This document shows positions 33,919 to 43,061 of a stretch of DNA of 64,000 bases, one piece after another (within the stretch, counting starts at the first letter, position 1; the number at the start of each line of letters is the position of its first letter). The stretch comes from Bacillota bacterium (GTDB lineage Bacteria > Bacillota > Clostridia > Lachnospirales > Lachnospiraceae), in assembly GCA_023442465.1 (NCBI GenBank), contig JAEZZQ010000050.1, forward strand, positions 124,001 to 188,000, in the 5' to 3' direction. The translations under genes and the position numbers were made by a program. The notes under the pieces were generated by a model, which worked only from the letters and a program-made list of their open reading frames with translations, was not told the DNA's origin and ran no database searches.

Positions 33919-34965
33919 ATGGGTGAGAAAATGAGAGTGGTAGCAATCACAGAGGAAAGAAAAGTGGAGGTAAAGGAAGTAAGAAAGCCGCAGCCTAAGG
34001 AAAATCAGATTCTGATGCGGATAAAGGCGTGCGCTATCTGTACATGGGAACAGAGAACCTTTACACGGGAATCACATATGCCGCTGCCTTTCGTGGGAGG
34101 GCATGAAATTGCAGGAGAAGTTGCGCAGTTAGGTAAGGGTGTTAATCCGAAAGAGTTTCCCGTGGGAGGGAAAATTGTCGCGAGATTGATTAACGTATGC
34201 GGAAAATGCTATTTCTGCCGTAGAGGGGAAGAAAACCTCTGTGTGGAATTAAATAATCTGGATAGCTCGGAGATGGAAATTATGGGAACAGGCGGTATGG
34301 GAGAATATCTTGCTATTAATGCTTCCCAGGCTTACAGCATTCCCGATGAATTGCCGGATGTAAAAGCAGCTTTTGCCGAGCCGCTTGCCTGTGTTCTCAA
34401 CAGCATTGAAAAAGGAAGAATAGAGCTTGGCGATGATGTGGTAGTCATTGGCGGAGGCATCATGGGTATGCTCCATGTTATGAGTGCCAAGCTGAGCGGT
34501 GCCAGAGTTATATTAAGTGAGCCTGACCCGGAAAGAAGAAGAGTTGCAGAGGAATTGGGCTGTGATATCACTTTTAATCCTTTGGAAAAAGACCCGGTAG
34601 AATACGTCCGTTCTTTAACTGAGGGCAGGGGAGCCGAGGCGGTATTTAACACCACACCCATTTCGGCGGTTGCCAAACAGGCGGTGGAAATGACCGCACC
34701 TATGGGCCGCTGCATTATGTATAGCTCCCAGCATCCTGACAAGCCTTTTGAAATAAGCCCCAATTGGCTTCATAATTCGGAGACCATAGTTACCGGAGCG
34801 GTCAGCCCCAGCGTACGTTCTTTTAACCGGTCGGTGAATCTGCTGGCGAAAAAGATTATCGATCCGGAGAAACTTGTGTCGGGAACCTATTCGTATGGAA
34901 ACGCACAGGATGCATTTGAAGCTGCCGTACGTCCGGATACATACAGAATTATTGTTACTTTTTAA
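33919..34965 (+). CDS. Zinc-dependent (MDR) polyol/sugar-phosphate dehydrogenase
   Basis: Medium-chain dehydrogenase of 348 residues. Catalytic-site Cys in ACAICTW and the GHEIAGEVAQLGKG block; the structural zinc motif C-x2-C-x2-C-x7-C in CGKCYFCRRGEENLC; the Rossmann loop VVIGGGIMGMLHV. It resembles sorbitol dehydrogenases and L-sorbose-1-phosphate reductases, which fits an operon with a sorbose-type PTS. Whether the substrate is phosphorylated is not visible. Starts after AAAAAGGAG. Confidence 0.88.
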   Translation: MGEKMRVVAITEERKVEVKEVRKPQPKENQILMRIKACAICTWEQRTFTRESHMPLPFVGGHEIAGEVAQLGKGVNPKEFPVGGKIVARLINVCGKCYFCRRGEENLCVELNNLDSSEMEIMGTGGMGEYLAINASQAYSIPDELPDVKAAFAEPLACVLNSIEKGRIELGDDVVVIGGGIMGMLHVMSAKLSGARVILSEPDPERRRVAEELGCDITFNPLEKDPVEYVRSLTEGRGAEAVFNTTPISAVAKQAVEMTAPMGRCIMYSSQHPDKPFEISPNWLHNSETIVTGAVSPSVRSFNRSVNLLAKKIIDPEKLVSGTYSYGNAQDAFEAAVRPDTYRIIVTF

Positions 34966-34980
34966 TGGGAGGATAAATTT

Positions 34981-35244
34981 ATGGTAAAAAGAAAAGTAGT
35001 GGTAGCAGCGAAGGCGGGACTGCATGCCCGGCCGGCAAATTTATTAACAAAAGAAGCACAGCATTTTCATTCCTCCGTTGAAATATCTGTAGGCGGCACG
35101 CTTTACAATGCAAAATCATTGATTGGCATTTTGGCGGCGGGTGTTGACTGCGGTACGGAAATAGAAGTGGTTTGTGACGGAACAGATGAAAAAGAAGCTT
35201 GTGAAGCGGTTACTAAATTGATTGCCGGCGGAATGGGTGAATAA
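34981..35244 (+). CDS. HPr-family phosphocarrier protein
   Basis: Phosphocarrier of 87 residues. H15 in KAGLHARPANL receives phosphate from enzyme I, and the Ser in YNAKSLIGIL matches the HPr kinase site used in Firmicute catabolite control. It lies inside a sugar operon rather than with general ptsHI, so it is probably dedicated to this system, or may substitute for the general HPr. Confidence 0.93.
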   Translation: MVKRKVVVAAKAGLHARPANLLTKEAQHFHSSVEISVGGTLYNAKSLIGILAAGVDCGTEIEVVCDGTDEKEACEAVTKLIAGGMGE

Positions 35245-35266
35245 GGGATAAAGGGGGCAAGTAGGT

Positions 35267-36973
35267 ATGCGCGGATATGGGGTTTCTAAAGGCTTATGCT
35301 ACGCAAAAGTTTTGGTACTGAATGAAGAAGCCATTGCGTTCCCCGTAGAAATCGGGAGCCCTGCGGAAGAAGAAAAAAAATTCCTGGATGCACAAGCTGC
35401 TGTGCTCGAAGAAACAATGAGGCTTAGAGATAAGACAAATGAGACAGCGGGCGGAAATGCCGCAGATATTTTAGATGTCCATTGTTCCTTGCTAAGGGAC
35501 AGCGGTTTAATAGAGCCGATTAAGGAAGAGATTGCAAATCAAACGGGTGCGGCACTGGCGGTAGAGAAGGTAATGAATGGAGTCATCGCGCAGTTTGAAG
35601 CGATGGAAAATGAATACTTCGCCCAAAGAGCATTGGACATGAAGGATATTAAAGATAATTTGATATGTAAGATATTGAATATAAAAAAGCCGGATGTCAG
35701 TTCATTGCCGGAACCTACGATTATTATAGGAAGCGATATCGCACCTTCTACCACAGCCGGAATGGATTTAAAAATGGTTTCCGGTATGCTGATGGAATTG
35801 GGAGGAATCACTTCACATACTGCGATACTGGCAAGGACACTTGACATCCCGGCAGTTGTGGGAGTAAATGGCCTTCTGGCAAAAGTAAAAACCGGAGATT
35901 TGATCGGTTTTGACGGTGAGACAGGAGAAATATTCCTTAATCTGAAGGAAAATGAAATAAAATCTCTGAAGAAGAAAATCGAGGAGCAAAACGAGGAAAA
36001 ATCCAGATGGAATAAATCCTCCGGAGAACCGGCTGTTACCAGCGACGGGAAAAAGTTTGATATCTTCGGAAATATTGGATCGCCTGATGATGTGGAAAAA
36101 GTTTTGGAAAGAGGAGGGGAAGGAATAGGATTGTTCCGGTCGGAATTTCTGTATCTTTCCTCGAAGATTCTGCCTGATGAAGAAAGGCAATATGATGCGT
36201 ATAAAAAGGTACTGGAGAAGATGGACGGGAGGCCGGTCATTGTCAGAACTCTGGATATAGGAGGAGATAAGGATGTTCCGGCGCTGAGGCTGGCCAAAGA
36301 AGCGAATCCCTTCCTCGGACTTAGGGCGCTTCGGCTGTGCAGACAGAAAGAAGATGTATTTCATACGCAACTGAAAGCTCTTCTTAGGGCATCGATATAC
36401 GGAAACTTAAAAATCATGTTTCCCATGATTTCTTCCATGGAAGAATTAATCTGGGCAAAAGAAAAGCTGAGACAGTGTCAGGAGCAGCTACAGGAGGAAC
36501 AGGTTCCGTTTAAAGAGAAAATAGAGATAGGCATTATGGTAGAAATACCCGCAGTGGCAGTGATGGCGGAGTGTTTTGCGGGAGAATGTGATTTTTTCTC
36601 CATAGGAACGAATGATCTGTCCCAGTATTCGCTGGCTGTGGACAGGGGAAATGAGACGGTTGCAGAGCTTTATACGTATTACCATCCGGCTGTTATCCGA
36701 TTGATCAAAATGGCTGTTGACGGAGCTCATAAAAACAATATTATGTGCGGAATGTGCGGTGAGGCGGCAGGCGATCCGAAGATGATTCCCCTGCTTGTGG
36801 GAATGGGATTGGATGAATACAGTATGGCGGCGGCATCCATACCGGAAGTTAAGGAATGGATCGGTAAGCTGAACACGGAAAAATGCAAAGAACTTGTGGA
36901 ACAAATTCTCAGGCTGAGTACAGCAAAGGAAATAGAAGAGATGCTGCGCAAATTCTATACACAAAATAAGTGA
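35267..36973 (+). CDS. PTS enzyme I (phosphoenolpyruvate-protein phosphotransferase)
   Basis: Cytoplasmic enzyme I of 568 residues that starts the PTS relay from PEP. Phosphorylated H184 lies in GGITSHTAILARTLDIPAVV. The PEP-binding barrel shows EGIGLFRSEFLYLS, GLRALRLC and FSIGTNDLSQYSLAVDRGNE, and the active-site Cys of the family lies in NIMCGMCGEAAGD. Start ATG 35267 is 22 bases after HPr. Full-length, so likely functional. Confidence 0.95.
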   Translation: MRGYGVSKGLCYAKVLVLNEEAIAFPVEIGSPAEEEKKFLDAQAAVLEETMRLRDKTNETAGGNAADILDVHCSLLRDSGLIEPIKEEIANQTGAALAVEKVMNGVIAQFEAMENEYFAQRALDMKDIKDNLICKILNIKKPDVSSLPEPTIIIGSDIAPSTTAGMDLKMVSGMLMELGGITSHTAILARTLDIPAVVGVNGLLAKVKTGDLIGFDGETGEIFLNLKENEIKSLKKKIEEQNEEKSRWNKSSGEPAVTSDGKKFDIFGNIGSPDDVEKVLERGGEGIGLFRSEFLYLSSKILPDEERQYDAYKKVLEKMDGRPVIVRTLDIGGDKDVPALRLAKEANPFLGLRALRLCRQKEDVFHTQLKALLRASIYGNLKIMFPMISSMEELIWAKEKLRQCQEQLQEEQVPFKEKIEIGIMVEIPAVAVMAECFAGECDFFSIGTNDLSQYSLAVDRGNETVAELYTYYHPAVIRLIKMAVDGAHKNNIMCGMCGEAAGDPKMIPLLVGMGLDEYSMAAASIPEVKEWIGKLNTEKCKELVEQILRLSTAKEIEEMLRKFYTQNK

Positions 36974-36991
36974 AGGAAAAGGAGAGATAAG

Positions 36992-37879
36992 ATGTTAGTA
37001 TCAATGGCGGAAATATTAAAAAAAGCAAGAAAAGGCGGTTATGGAGTTCCTGCCGTAGCAGCGGTAAATGAATTGTCGGCGAGAGCGTGTGTAGCGGCAG
37101 CAGAAGAAACGAATTCTCCGTTGATCATGCTCTGCGGTTATGGACACAACCCTGATATGGATTACTTTGGAAGAATCCTGAATGATATGGCAACGAAAAC
37201 ATATGTGCCTGTGGCATTGATTTTAGACCACAGCGCTACATATGAAGAAGCGGTGAAAGGAATACGTGCCGGATTTAATACAATTATGGTCGACCGTTCC
37301 AAGCTTCCGTATGAAGAAAACATAGCACAGGTAAAAGAACTGGTTCAAATAGCACATGCTGCAGGTATTGGAGTAGAGGCCGAACTCGGTCATGTAGGAG
37401 TTGGGGAAAACTATAAAGTTGACGGAATTTCTGCCCTGACTGTTCCTGAAGAAGCGGTGAGATATGTGGAAGAAACCGGTGTTGACTGCCTCGCCGTTGC
37501 AATCGGTACGGCGCATGGTGTATATAAAGGGGAACCGAAATTAAGATTTGACTTATTGGAAGAATTGGCAGAGAAGGCACCTGTTCCGCTTGTTCTCCAC
37601 GGCGGTTCCGGTACCGGAGATGCGAACCTTGCACTGGCATGCAGAAAGGGTATCAGTAAAGTTAATATAGCCAATGATTTGTTTAAGGGAGCATACGATA
37701 AAATTCAGGAAGTAGGAATGGAAGGCAATAATATTTACGCATTGTTTCCAATGCTTGAACTGGGATATAAGGAAACGGCAAAACACTATATGAAGACTTT
37801 CGGATGTGCCGGACAGGCATGGACGGGCAAACAGTACGTTTCGACGGATTCCATTCCTGACATAAACGAAGCAAAATAA
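36992..37879 (+). CDS. Class II fructose/tagatose-bisphosphate-type aldolase
   Basis: Zinc-dependent aldolase of 295 residues. Metal and catalytic residues: LILDHSATYE (Asp-His), EAELGHVGVGE, AIGTAHGVYKGEP with the second zinc His, and VLHGGSGTGD with the third, followed by KVNIANDL for phosphate binding. It probably splits the ketose (bis)phosphate made from the PTS sugar into triose phosphates; GatY/KbaY-type or FBA-type cannot be separated by eye. Last gene of the PTS operon, followed by a terminator. Confidence 0.9.
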   Translation: MLVSMAEILKKARKGGYGVPAVAAVNELSARACVAAAEETNSPLIMLCGYGHNPDMDYFGRILNDMATKTYVPVALILDHSATYEEAVKGIRAGFNTIMVDRSKLPYEENIAQVKELVQIAHAAGIGVEAELGHVGVGENYKVDGISALTVPEEAVRYVEETGVDCLAVAIGTAHGVYKGEPKLRFDLLEELAEKAPVPLVLHGGSGTGDANLALACRKGISKVNIANDLFKGAYDKIQEVGMEGNNIYALFPMLELGYKETAKHYMKTFGCAGQAWTGKQYVSTDSIPDINEAK

Positions 37880-37935
37880 AAAAATATGAAGATATCATTA
37901 AATTGACAACATGTCAGACATTCAGACTGAAGATG

Positions 37936-37976
37936 AAGCACCCCGCTTGCCTAAAAGTGAAGCAGGGTGCTTTTTT
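37936..37976 (+). terminator. Terminator of the PTS operon
   Basis: AAGCACCCCGCTT pairs with AAGCAGGGTGCTT (one mismatch), followed by six T. Confidence 0.88.
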
Positions 37977-38000
37977 GAAAATTTCATTCTATGATACTAC

Positions 38001-38037
38001 AAGTCAATATTGTTTAGTAGATAAATAATATTGACTT
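38001..38037. promoter_or_regulatory. Inverted-repeat operator at the MarR-suf promoter
   Basis: AAGTCAATATT at 38001-38011 and AATATTGACTT at 38027-38037 are perfectly complementary 11-bp arms with a 15-base centre. The right arm contains the -35 TTGACT, so a bound regulator would block the promoter. The nearest regulator is the MarR protein directly downstream. Confidence 0.65.
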
Positions 38038-38059
38038 TTTACTCGTTTGGACATATACT
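38031..38059 (+). promoter_or_regulatory. Promoter of MarR-sufCBDSU
   Basis: TTGACT at 38031-38036 and TATACT at 38054-38059 with a 17-base spacer. Confidence 0.7.
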
Positions 38060-38091
38060 GAATTCGAGAAAAAGAATGGGAGGCATCCGCA

Positions 38092-38622
38092 ATGAACTGT
38101 AAAGTGACAGAAAAAATATTTGAGGTAATGAATATGCTTTTGGAAGAACAAAAAAAGCCGCGGGAATATGGCGGACAGCTTTTGTATCATTCAGAGGTTG
38201 TTTTCTTAGATGTTGTCCATCGGTTTCCGGAGTTGAACGTCAGCGAAATGTCCAGTCTTTTGCGAATTACAAAAGGAGCTGTCACTCAATTTTCTGTGAA
38301 GCTTTCTAACAAAGAGCTTTTGGAGATTTATACGAAGACCGGGAACAAGAAAGAAAAATATTTCCGTCTGACAAAAGCAGGAGAAGCAGTTCGCAAAGAA
38401 CATTTATGCTTTCATGAAAGCTCCAACAGAAATTTGTGTAATTACTTGAAAACGTTAGATGTGAATGAAATAAAGACGATATTTGATTTTTTAGATCATT
38501 TAAAAGATTGCGTTCCGTTTTGCGAATTTGATTGTATATGCAGTTCTGAAAATGAAAAAGGAGGAGAAAACGAAAATGAGTCAAACATTGTTGAACATAA
38601 ACAATTTATATGCAACGCTTGA
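38092..38622 (+). CDS. MarR-family regulator with C-terminal cysteine cluster
   Basis: Winged-helix regulator of 176 residues. The DNA-binding part spans about 30-105 (LNVSEMSSLLRITKGAVTQF as recognition helix, then KKEKYFRLTKAGEAV as wing). After the dimerisation helices, residues 140-150 contain four cysteines spaced C-x3-C-x3-C-x-C (C140, C144, C148, C150), an arrangement able to hold an iron-sulfur cluster or metal. It is the first gene of the suf operon and overlaps sufC by 47 bases. I infer a feedback sensor of Fe-S or iron status, in a role like IscR or SufR but of a different family. The Cys-free tail after residue 152 is encoded over the sufC ribosome site and may be dispensable. Confidence 0.85.
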   Translation: MNCKVTEKIFEVMNMLLEEQKKPREYGGQLLYHSEVVFLDVVHRFPELNVSEMSSLLRITKGAVTQFSVKLSNKELLEIYTKTGNKKEKYFRLTKAGEAVRKEHLCFHESSNRNLCNYLKTLDVNEIKTIFDFLDHLKDCVPFCEFDCICSSENEKGGENENESNIVEHKQFICNA

Positions 38623-39328
38623 GTCGGATATAGAGATCATCCGAGGACTGGATTTAAACATTGATACGGGGGAAACTCATGTAATTATGGGTCCTAACGG
38701 TGCAGGAAAGTCTACGCTTGCCAATGTAATCATGGGACATCCGGATTACATTGTGAGGTCCGGCAGCATATACTGGCAAGGCGAGGATATCGTCGGTCTG
38801 GCTACAAATGAGAGGGCTAAGAGGGGCATCTTTTTGTCATTTCAGACACCGGAAGAAATCGACGGAATAACTATGAGGGACTTTCTGAAATCTGCGAAAG
38901 CTGCCACGGATGGGAAGCCGATGCCTATGCTGGCCTTCAGAAAACAACTGGAAGATACATTAAACATGCTGCAAATGGACAAGGCTTATGCCGATAGGTA
39001 TGTAAACTTTGGTTTTTCCGGCGGAGAAAAGAAAAAAAGTGAAATTTTGCAGCTGTTGATGATGGATACTAAACTTGCCATTTTAGATGAAACCGACTCA
39101 GGTCTCGATGTGGATGCGGTAAAAACGGTAAGGGAAGGAATTGCTCATTACAAGAATCAGGATAGGGATCATTCCCTTTTGATTATATCCCACAGTACGA
39201 AGCTGTTACGGGATTTACCGGTGGATTATGTTCACGTTTTGGTAAACGGTAAAATAGTCCATACCGGAGGAAAGGAACTGATACAGAAAATTGACCGAGA
39301 GGGATTTGCAGATTTCCTCCAAAAGTGA
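38576..39328 (+). CDS. sufC: Fe-S cluster assembly ATPase SufC
   Basis: Cytoplasmic ABC-type ATPase of 250 residues that drives the SufBCD scaffold. Walker A GPNGAGKST, signature FSGGEKKKSEI, Walker B LAILDETDSGLDVDAV and the H-loop IISHSTK are all present. ATG 38576 lies nine bases after AAGGAGGAG; earlier in-frame starts fall deep inside the MarR gene. It begins the order sufC-B-D-S-U. Confidence 0.96.
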   Translation: MSQTLLNINNLYATLESDIEIIRGLDLNIDTGETHVIMGPNGAGKSTLANVIMGHPDYIVRSGSIYWQGEDIVGLATNERAKRGIFLSFQTPEEIDGITMRDFLKSAKAATDGKPMPMLAFRKQLEDTLNMLQMDKAYADRYVNFGFSGGEKKKSEILQLLMMDTKLAILDETDSGLDVDAVKTVREGIAHYKNQDRDHSLLIISHSTKLLRDLPVDYVHVLVNGKIVHTGGKELIQKIDREGFADFLQK

Positions 39329-39339
39329 GGTGAATTAGG

Positions 39340-40746
39340 TTGGAAAAGAAGAAAACACAAATAGAAGAATTTGAACGTAATATTTATGACATATATGATA
39401 CAGATAATATTGATTATCAGGTAAAACGTGGACTTACCGAAGACATTGTGACCGAAATCTCAAAAAATAAAAATGACCCTGAGTGGATGCTTGCGCTTCG
39501 CAAGAAATCTTTAAAGATATATAACGAAATGGAGCTTCCAAAGTGGGGCCCCTCACTGCATGAACTCGATATGGACAACATTGTAACTTACGTGCGTCCA
39601 AAGGCGGCTATGACCGATGACTGGAAGGAGTTGCCGGATGATATCCGGGGCACATTCGAGCGTCTGGGTATTCCGGAGGCAGAATGGAAATCTCTTTCGG
39701 GCGTGGGAGCGCAGTATGATTCCGAAGTGGTTTATCATAGCATGAGAGAGCAGCTGCTGGAACAAGGTGTTATTTATACGGATATGGAAACCGCGCTGCG
39801 CGAATATGAAGACATTGTAAAAGAGTATTTTATGAAGCTTCTTCCGGCGACGGAACATAAATTCATGGCCCTTCATGGTGCGGTATGGTCGGGCGGTTCT
39901 TTCGTATACGTTCCGGAAGGCGTTAAGGTAAATATGCCTTTACAGTCTTACTTTCGCCTGAATGCGCCGGGGGCCGGGCAGTTTGAGCATACTTTGATCA
40001 TATGCGAGAAAAATTCCAGTCTGCATTTTATCGAAGGATGCTCCGCTCCGAGGCACAATACGATAAACCTCCATGCCGGAGGTGTAGAGCTGTATATAAA
40101 AGAAGGAGCCACACTTCGTTATTCCACCATAGAAAATTGGTCGAAAAATATGCTTAATCTAAATACAAAGCGGGCGCTTGTTGAAAAAGACGGCAAAATC
40201 GAATGGGTTTCGGGAACCTTTGGTTCGCACATCACCATGTTGTATCCGATGAGTATACTGAAAGGAGAAAACGCCAAGAGTGAATTTACGGGAGTCAGCT
40301 TTGCAAGCAGCAACCAGTATCTCGATACGGGGTCAAAGGTAGTTCATGCGGCGCCGAACACATCTTCCACGATTTCTTCCAAATCCATTTCCAAGAACGG
40401 CGGAAATGCTACTTACCGCAGCTCGGTGACCATAATGCCGCAGGCGAAGAACAGCAAATGCAGCGTTATTTGCGAGTCGCTTATGTTGGATGATAAGTCG
40501 CGCTCGGATACCATTCCCGTTATGGATGTGAGGAATGATAAGGCAGATATCGGGCATGAGGCTAAAATAGGAAGGATAAGCGAAAAGTCTATATACTATT
40601 TGATGACCCGCGGACTGAGTGAAGAAGAGGCAAAGGCCCTTATTGTAAGAGGATTCGTGGAACCCGTAACAAAAGAACTGCCGCTGGAATATGCGGTGGA
40701 AATGAACCGTTTGATCGGTCTTGAATTAGAAGGAAGCATTGGATAA
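39340..40746 (+). CDS. sufB: Fe-S cluster assembly scaffold SufB
   Basis: Scaffold subunit of 468 residues on which the cluster is formed with SufC and SufD. Family marks: TDNIDYQVKRGLTEDIV, GVGAQYDSEVVYHS, HGAVWSGGSFVYVPEGVKV and, in the C-terminal beta-helix, the KAELGHEA-like DIGHEAKIGRISEKSIYYLM. The start is a TTG at 39340 with GAGGTG seven bases upstream, overlapping sufC's stop; no ATG is better placed. Confidence 0.95.
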   Translation: MEKKKTQIEEFERNIYDIYDTDNIDYQVKRGLTEDIVTEISKNKNDPEWMLALRKKSLKIYNEMELPKWGPSLHELDMDNIVTYVRPKAAMTDDWKELPDDIRGTFERLGIPEAEWKSLSGVGAQYDSEVVYHSMREQLLEQGVIYTDMETALREYEDIVKEYFMKLLPATEHKFMALHGAVWSGGSFVYVPEGVKVNMPLQSYFRLNAPGAGQFEHTLIICEKNSSLHFIEGCSAPRHNTINLHAGGVELYIKEGATLRYSTIENWSKNMLNLNTKRALVEKDGKIEWVSGTFGSHITMLYPMSILKGENAKSEFTGVSFASSNQYLDTGSKVVHAAPNTSSTISSKSISKNGGNATYRSSVTIMPQAKNSKCSVICESLMLDDKSRSDTIPVMDVRNDKADIGHEAKIGRISEKSIYYLMTRGLSEEEAKALIVRGFVEPVTKELPLEYAVEMNRLIGLELEGSIG

Positions 40747-40759
40747 AGGAGGAAGGACG

Positions 40760-41839
40760 TTGGGGATTTCATTTGCAAATATTAATCAATTGCCGGTACC
40801 TACATGGAACCAGCTTAAAATAAACAGCGTTTCTCTCGATATTGCAGAGAATGGCTTGAACAGTTATTCGAAGGAAGCTGAGCTTACCTTGCCGGCCAAA
40901 GTACGGGCCGACCGCTTTTTTGTCGAACCGGAATCTATAAAAATTCCCGGTTCCATGAAACAAAATTATGATTTCGTCTCAAAAAATTATAACAGCGTCT
41001 TTGCATTGACGATTCCGGAAGGTGCTTCGCCGGATTCGCCGGTTATCATAGAGTATTCTTTGGATGAAAACAACAGCTTGTTAAATGATTATATATATAT
41101 TAAAGCGGAAAAGGACTGCGAGGTTACAGTTATCATAAAGTATGGCAGCAATAACTGCGAAGATGCTTTCCACTGTGGCTTTACATTTTTGGAAGCGGGA
41201 GAAAATGCGAAGGTTAAACTAATAAAAGTACAGACGCTGCCTAAGAAGGCTCATCATGTTGATGCGGTGGCGGTATGGTCTAAAGACAGGGCGGCAGCAG
41301 ATATCATACTGAACGAATTGGGAAGCGAGAGGACGGCCGCTTCCTGCAACATCGTTTTGAAGGGCGAACAAAGCAGCGGGAATTTAGGCGGAACATATAT
41401 CGGTAAAAATCAGGAAGAAATGGATTTAAACTACCGCATTGAGTTTGCGGCGAAAGAAACAGAAGGAGAAATCACGGTAAGAGGAACTTTGGCGGATTCC
41501 TCCAAAAAGACGTTGAAAAGCACCCTGGATTTTATGACCGGAGCTTCCGGATCAAAAGGAAGCGAAGAAGAAATCGTACTCACACTCAGCGATAAAGCCG
41601 TTAATCTTTCCGCACCGCTTTTGCTTTGCGGCGAGGATGATGTGGAGGGCAGGCATGCGACTTCTACGGGAAGACCCGATCCGGGCAAGCTGCATTACCT
41701 TATGTGCAGGGGATTTGACAGAAAGGAAGCCGAGCGATTGCTTGTAGAAGCCTCCTTTACGCCTCTGTTAAATAAAATTGAGATACCGAAAATCAAACAG
41801 GAAATCAAGGAATATATTGGAGCGAGCATTCATGGATAA
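40760..41839 (+). CDS. sufD: Fe-S cluster assembly protein SufD
   Basis: Partner scaffold of SufB, 359 residues, with the shared beta-helix and a C-terminal stretch GRPDPGKLHYLMCRGFDRKE matching the SufB/D family. Starts from TTG 40760, seven bases after GGAGG; an upstream TTG at 40739 lies within the end of sufB. It ends with GCATTCATGGATAA, which overlaps the sufS start by eight bases. Confidence 0.92.
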   Translation: MGISFANINQLPVPTWNQLKINSVSLDIAENGLNSYSKEAELTLPAKVRADRFFVEPESIKIPGSMKQNYDFVSKNYNSVFALTIPEGASPDSPVIIEYSLDENNSLLNDYIYIKAEKDCEVTVIIKYGSNNCEDAFHCGFTFLEAGENAKVKLIKVQTLPKKAHHVDAVAVWSKDRAAADIILNELGSERTAASCNIVLKGEQSSGNLGGTYIGKNQEEMDLNYRIEFAAKETEGEITVRGTLADSSKKTLKSTLDFMTGASGSKGSEEEIVLTLSDKAVNLSAPLLLCGEDDVEGRHATSTGRPDPGKLHYLMCRGFDRKEAERLLVEASFTPLLNKIEIPKIKQEIKEYIGASIHG

Positions 41840-43061
41840 TAATTATAGAAAAGACTTTCCTCTGCTGCTCACCCGCGAAGAAAAGGGCAGGCGGCTGGTA
41901 TATTTAGACAGTGCGGCAACCAGCCAAAAGCCTCTTTCTGTGATAAAGGCAATAGAGGGATATTATGGAAATTATACTGCAAATCCGCACAGGGGAGCCT
42001 ATACTTTGAGTGAGGATGCAACCGGATTATACGAGAAAGCAAGAGAAAAGACAGCGCATTTTATCGGCTGCAATGATCCGCAGGAAATTGTATTTACTGC
42101 GGGAACGACAGAGGCTATCAATATGGTCGCCCTATCATATGGCAGAGCGGCTGTAAAAGAGGGTGACGAGATATTGCTCACTGTTGCCGAGCACCATAGC
42201 AACCTCTTGCCCTGGCAGCGTCTGGCAAAGGAAAAGAAAGCGGTTTTGCGCTATGTATATGGAGACGAACGAGGGCAGATATCCCTTGGGGAATGGGAAG
42301 AAAAGATAAACAGCCGTACAAAGATTGTAGCTCTGGGGCACATATCCAATGTGCTTGGAGGTATTAATCCGGTAGAAGAAATTTCCCGTATGGCCCATAG
42401 ACATGGAGCTGTTGTTGTGCTGGATGGAGCGCAGAGCGTTCCCCATATAAAAATAAATGTAAAAGAACTGGATGTGGACTTCCTGGCGTTTTCCGGGCAT
42501 AAAATGCTGGCACCGGCGGGAATTGGCGTATTGTATGCTAGAAAGGGCCTTCTCGACGCCATGGAGCCTCTTATGCTGGGAGGCGGGATTGTAGAAGAGG
42601 TGGGGGAGCAGTCGGTAGTTTTTATGGATGCACCCTGGAAAATGGAGGCAGGAACCCCGAATGTGGAAGGTGCCGTAGGACTTGCGGCAGCGATAGATTA
42701 TTTGAATCAGGCAGGGTGGACAAATATCCATAATATAGAAAAACAACTGCTGGAATATGCGCTGGAAAGATTAAGAGGGCTGAACGAGGTGGAGGTGTAT
42801 GGTTCCAAACATCCGGAAAATAGAGCAGGAATCCTTGCCTTCAACGTTAAGGATGTACATCCTCACGATGTCGCCAGCATTTTGAACAGCTATGGAGTAG
42901 CGATTCGGGCCGGACACCATTGTGCCCAGCCGCTGATGAAGCATTTAGGTGTTTCATCGACATGCAGAGCCAGTTTTTACCTCTATAATACATTGGAGGA
43001 TGTGGATATTTTTATCGATGCTTTATCAAAGGTAAGAGAGGTGCTTGGATATGGAACTTAG
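41832..43061 (+). CDS. sufS: Cysteine desulfurase SufS
   Basis: PLP enzyme of 409 residues supplying sulfur from cysteine. Marks: RRLVYLDSAATSQKPL, ANPHRGAYTLS, VAEHHSNLLPWQ, VVLDGAQSVPH with the cofactor Asp, the Schiff-base Lys in FSGHKMLAPAGIGVLY, and the persulfide Cys in RAGHHCAQPLM. ATG 41832 follows GGAGCGAG and overlaps sufD. Confidence 0.96.
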   Translation: MDNNYRKDFPLLLTREEKGRRLVYLDSAATSQKPLSVIKAIEGYYGNYTANPHRGAYTLSEDATGLYEKAREKTAHFIGCNDPQEIVFTAGTTEAINMVALSYGRAAVKEGDEILLTVAEHHSNLLPWQRLAKEKKAVLRYVYGDERGQISLGEWEEKINSRTKIVALGHISNVLGGINPVEEISRMAHRHGAVVVLDGAQSVPHIKINVKELDVDFLAFSGHKMLAPAGIGVLYARKGLLDAMEPLMLGGGIVEEVGEQSVVFMDAPWKMEAGTPNVEGAVGLAAAIDYLNQAGWTNIHNIEKQLLEYALERLRGLNEVEVYGSKHPENRAGILAFNVKDVHPHDVASILNSYGVAIRAGHHCAQPLMKHLGVSSTCRASFYLYNTLEDVDIFIDALSKVREVLGYGT

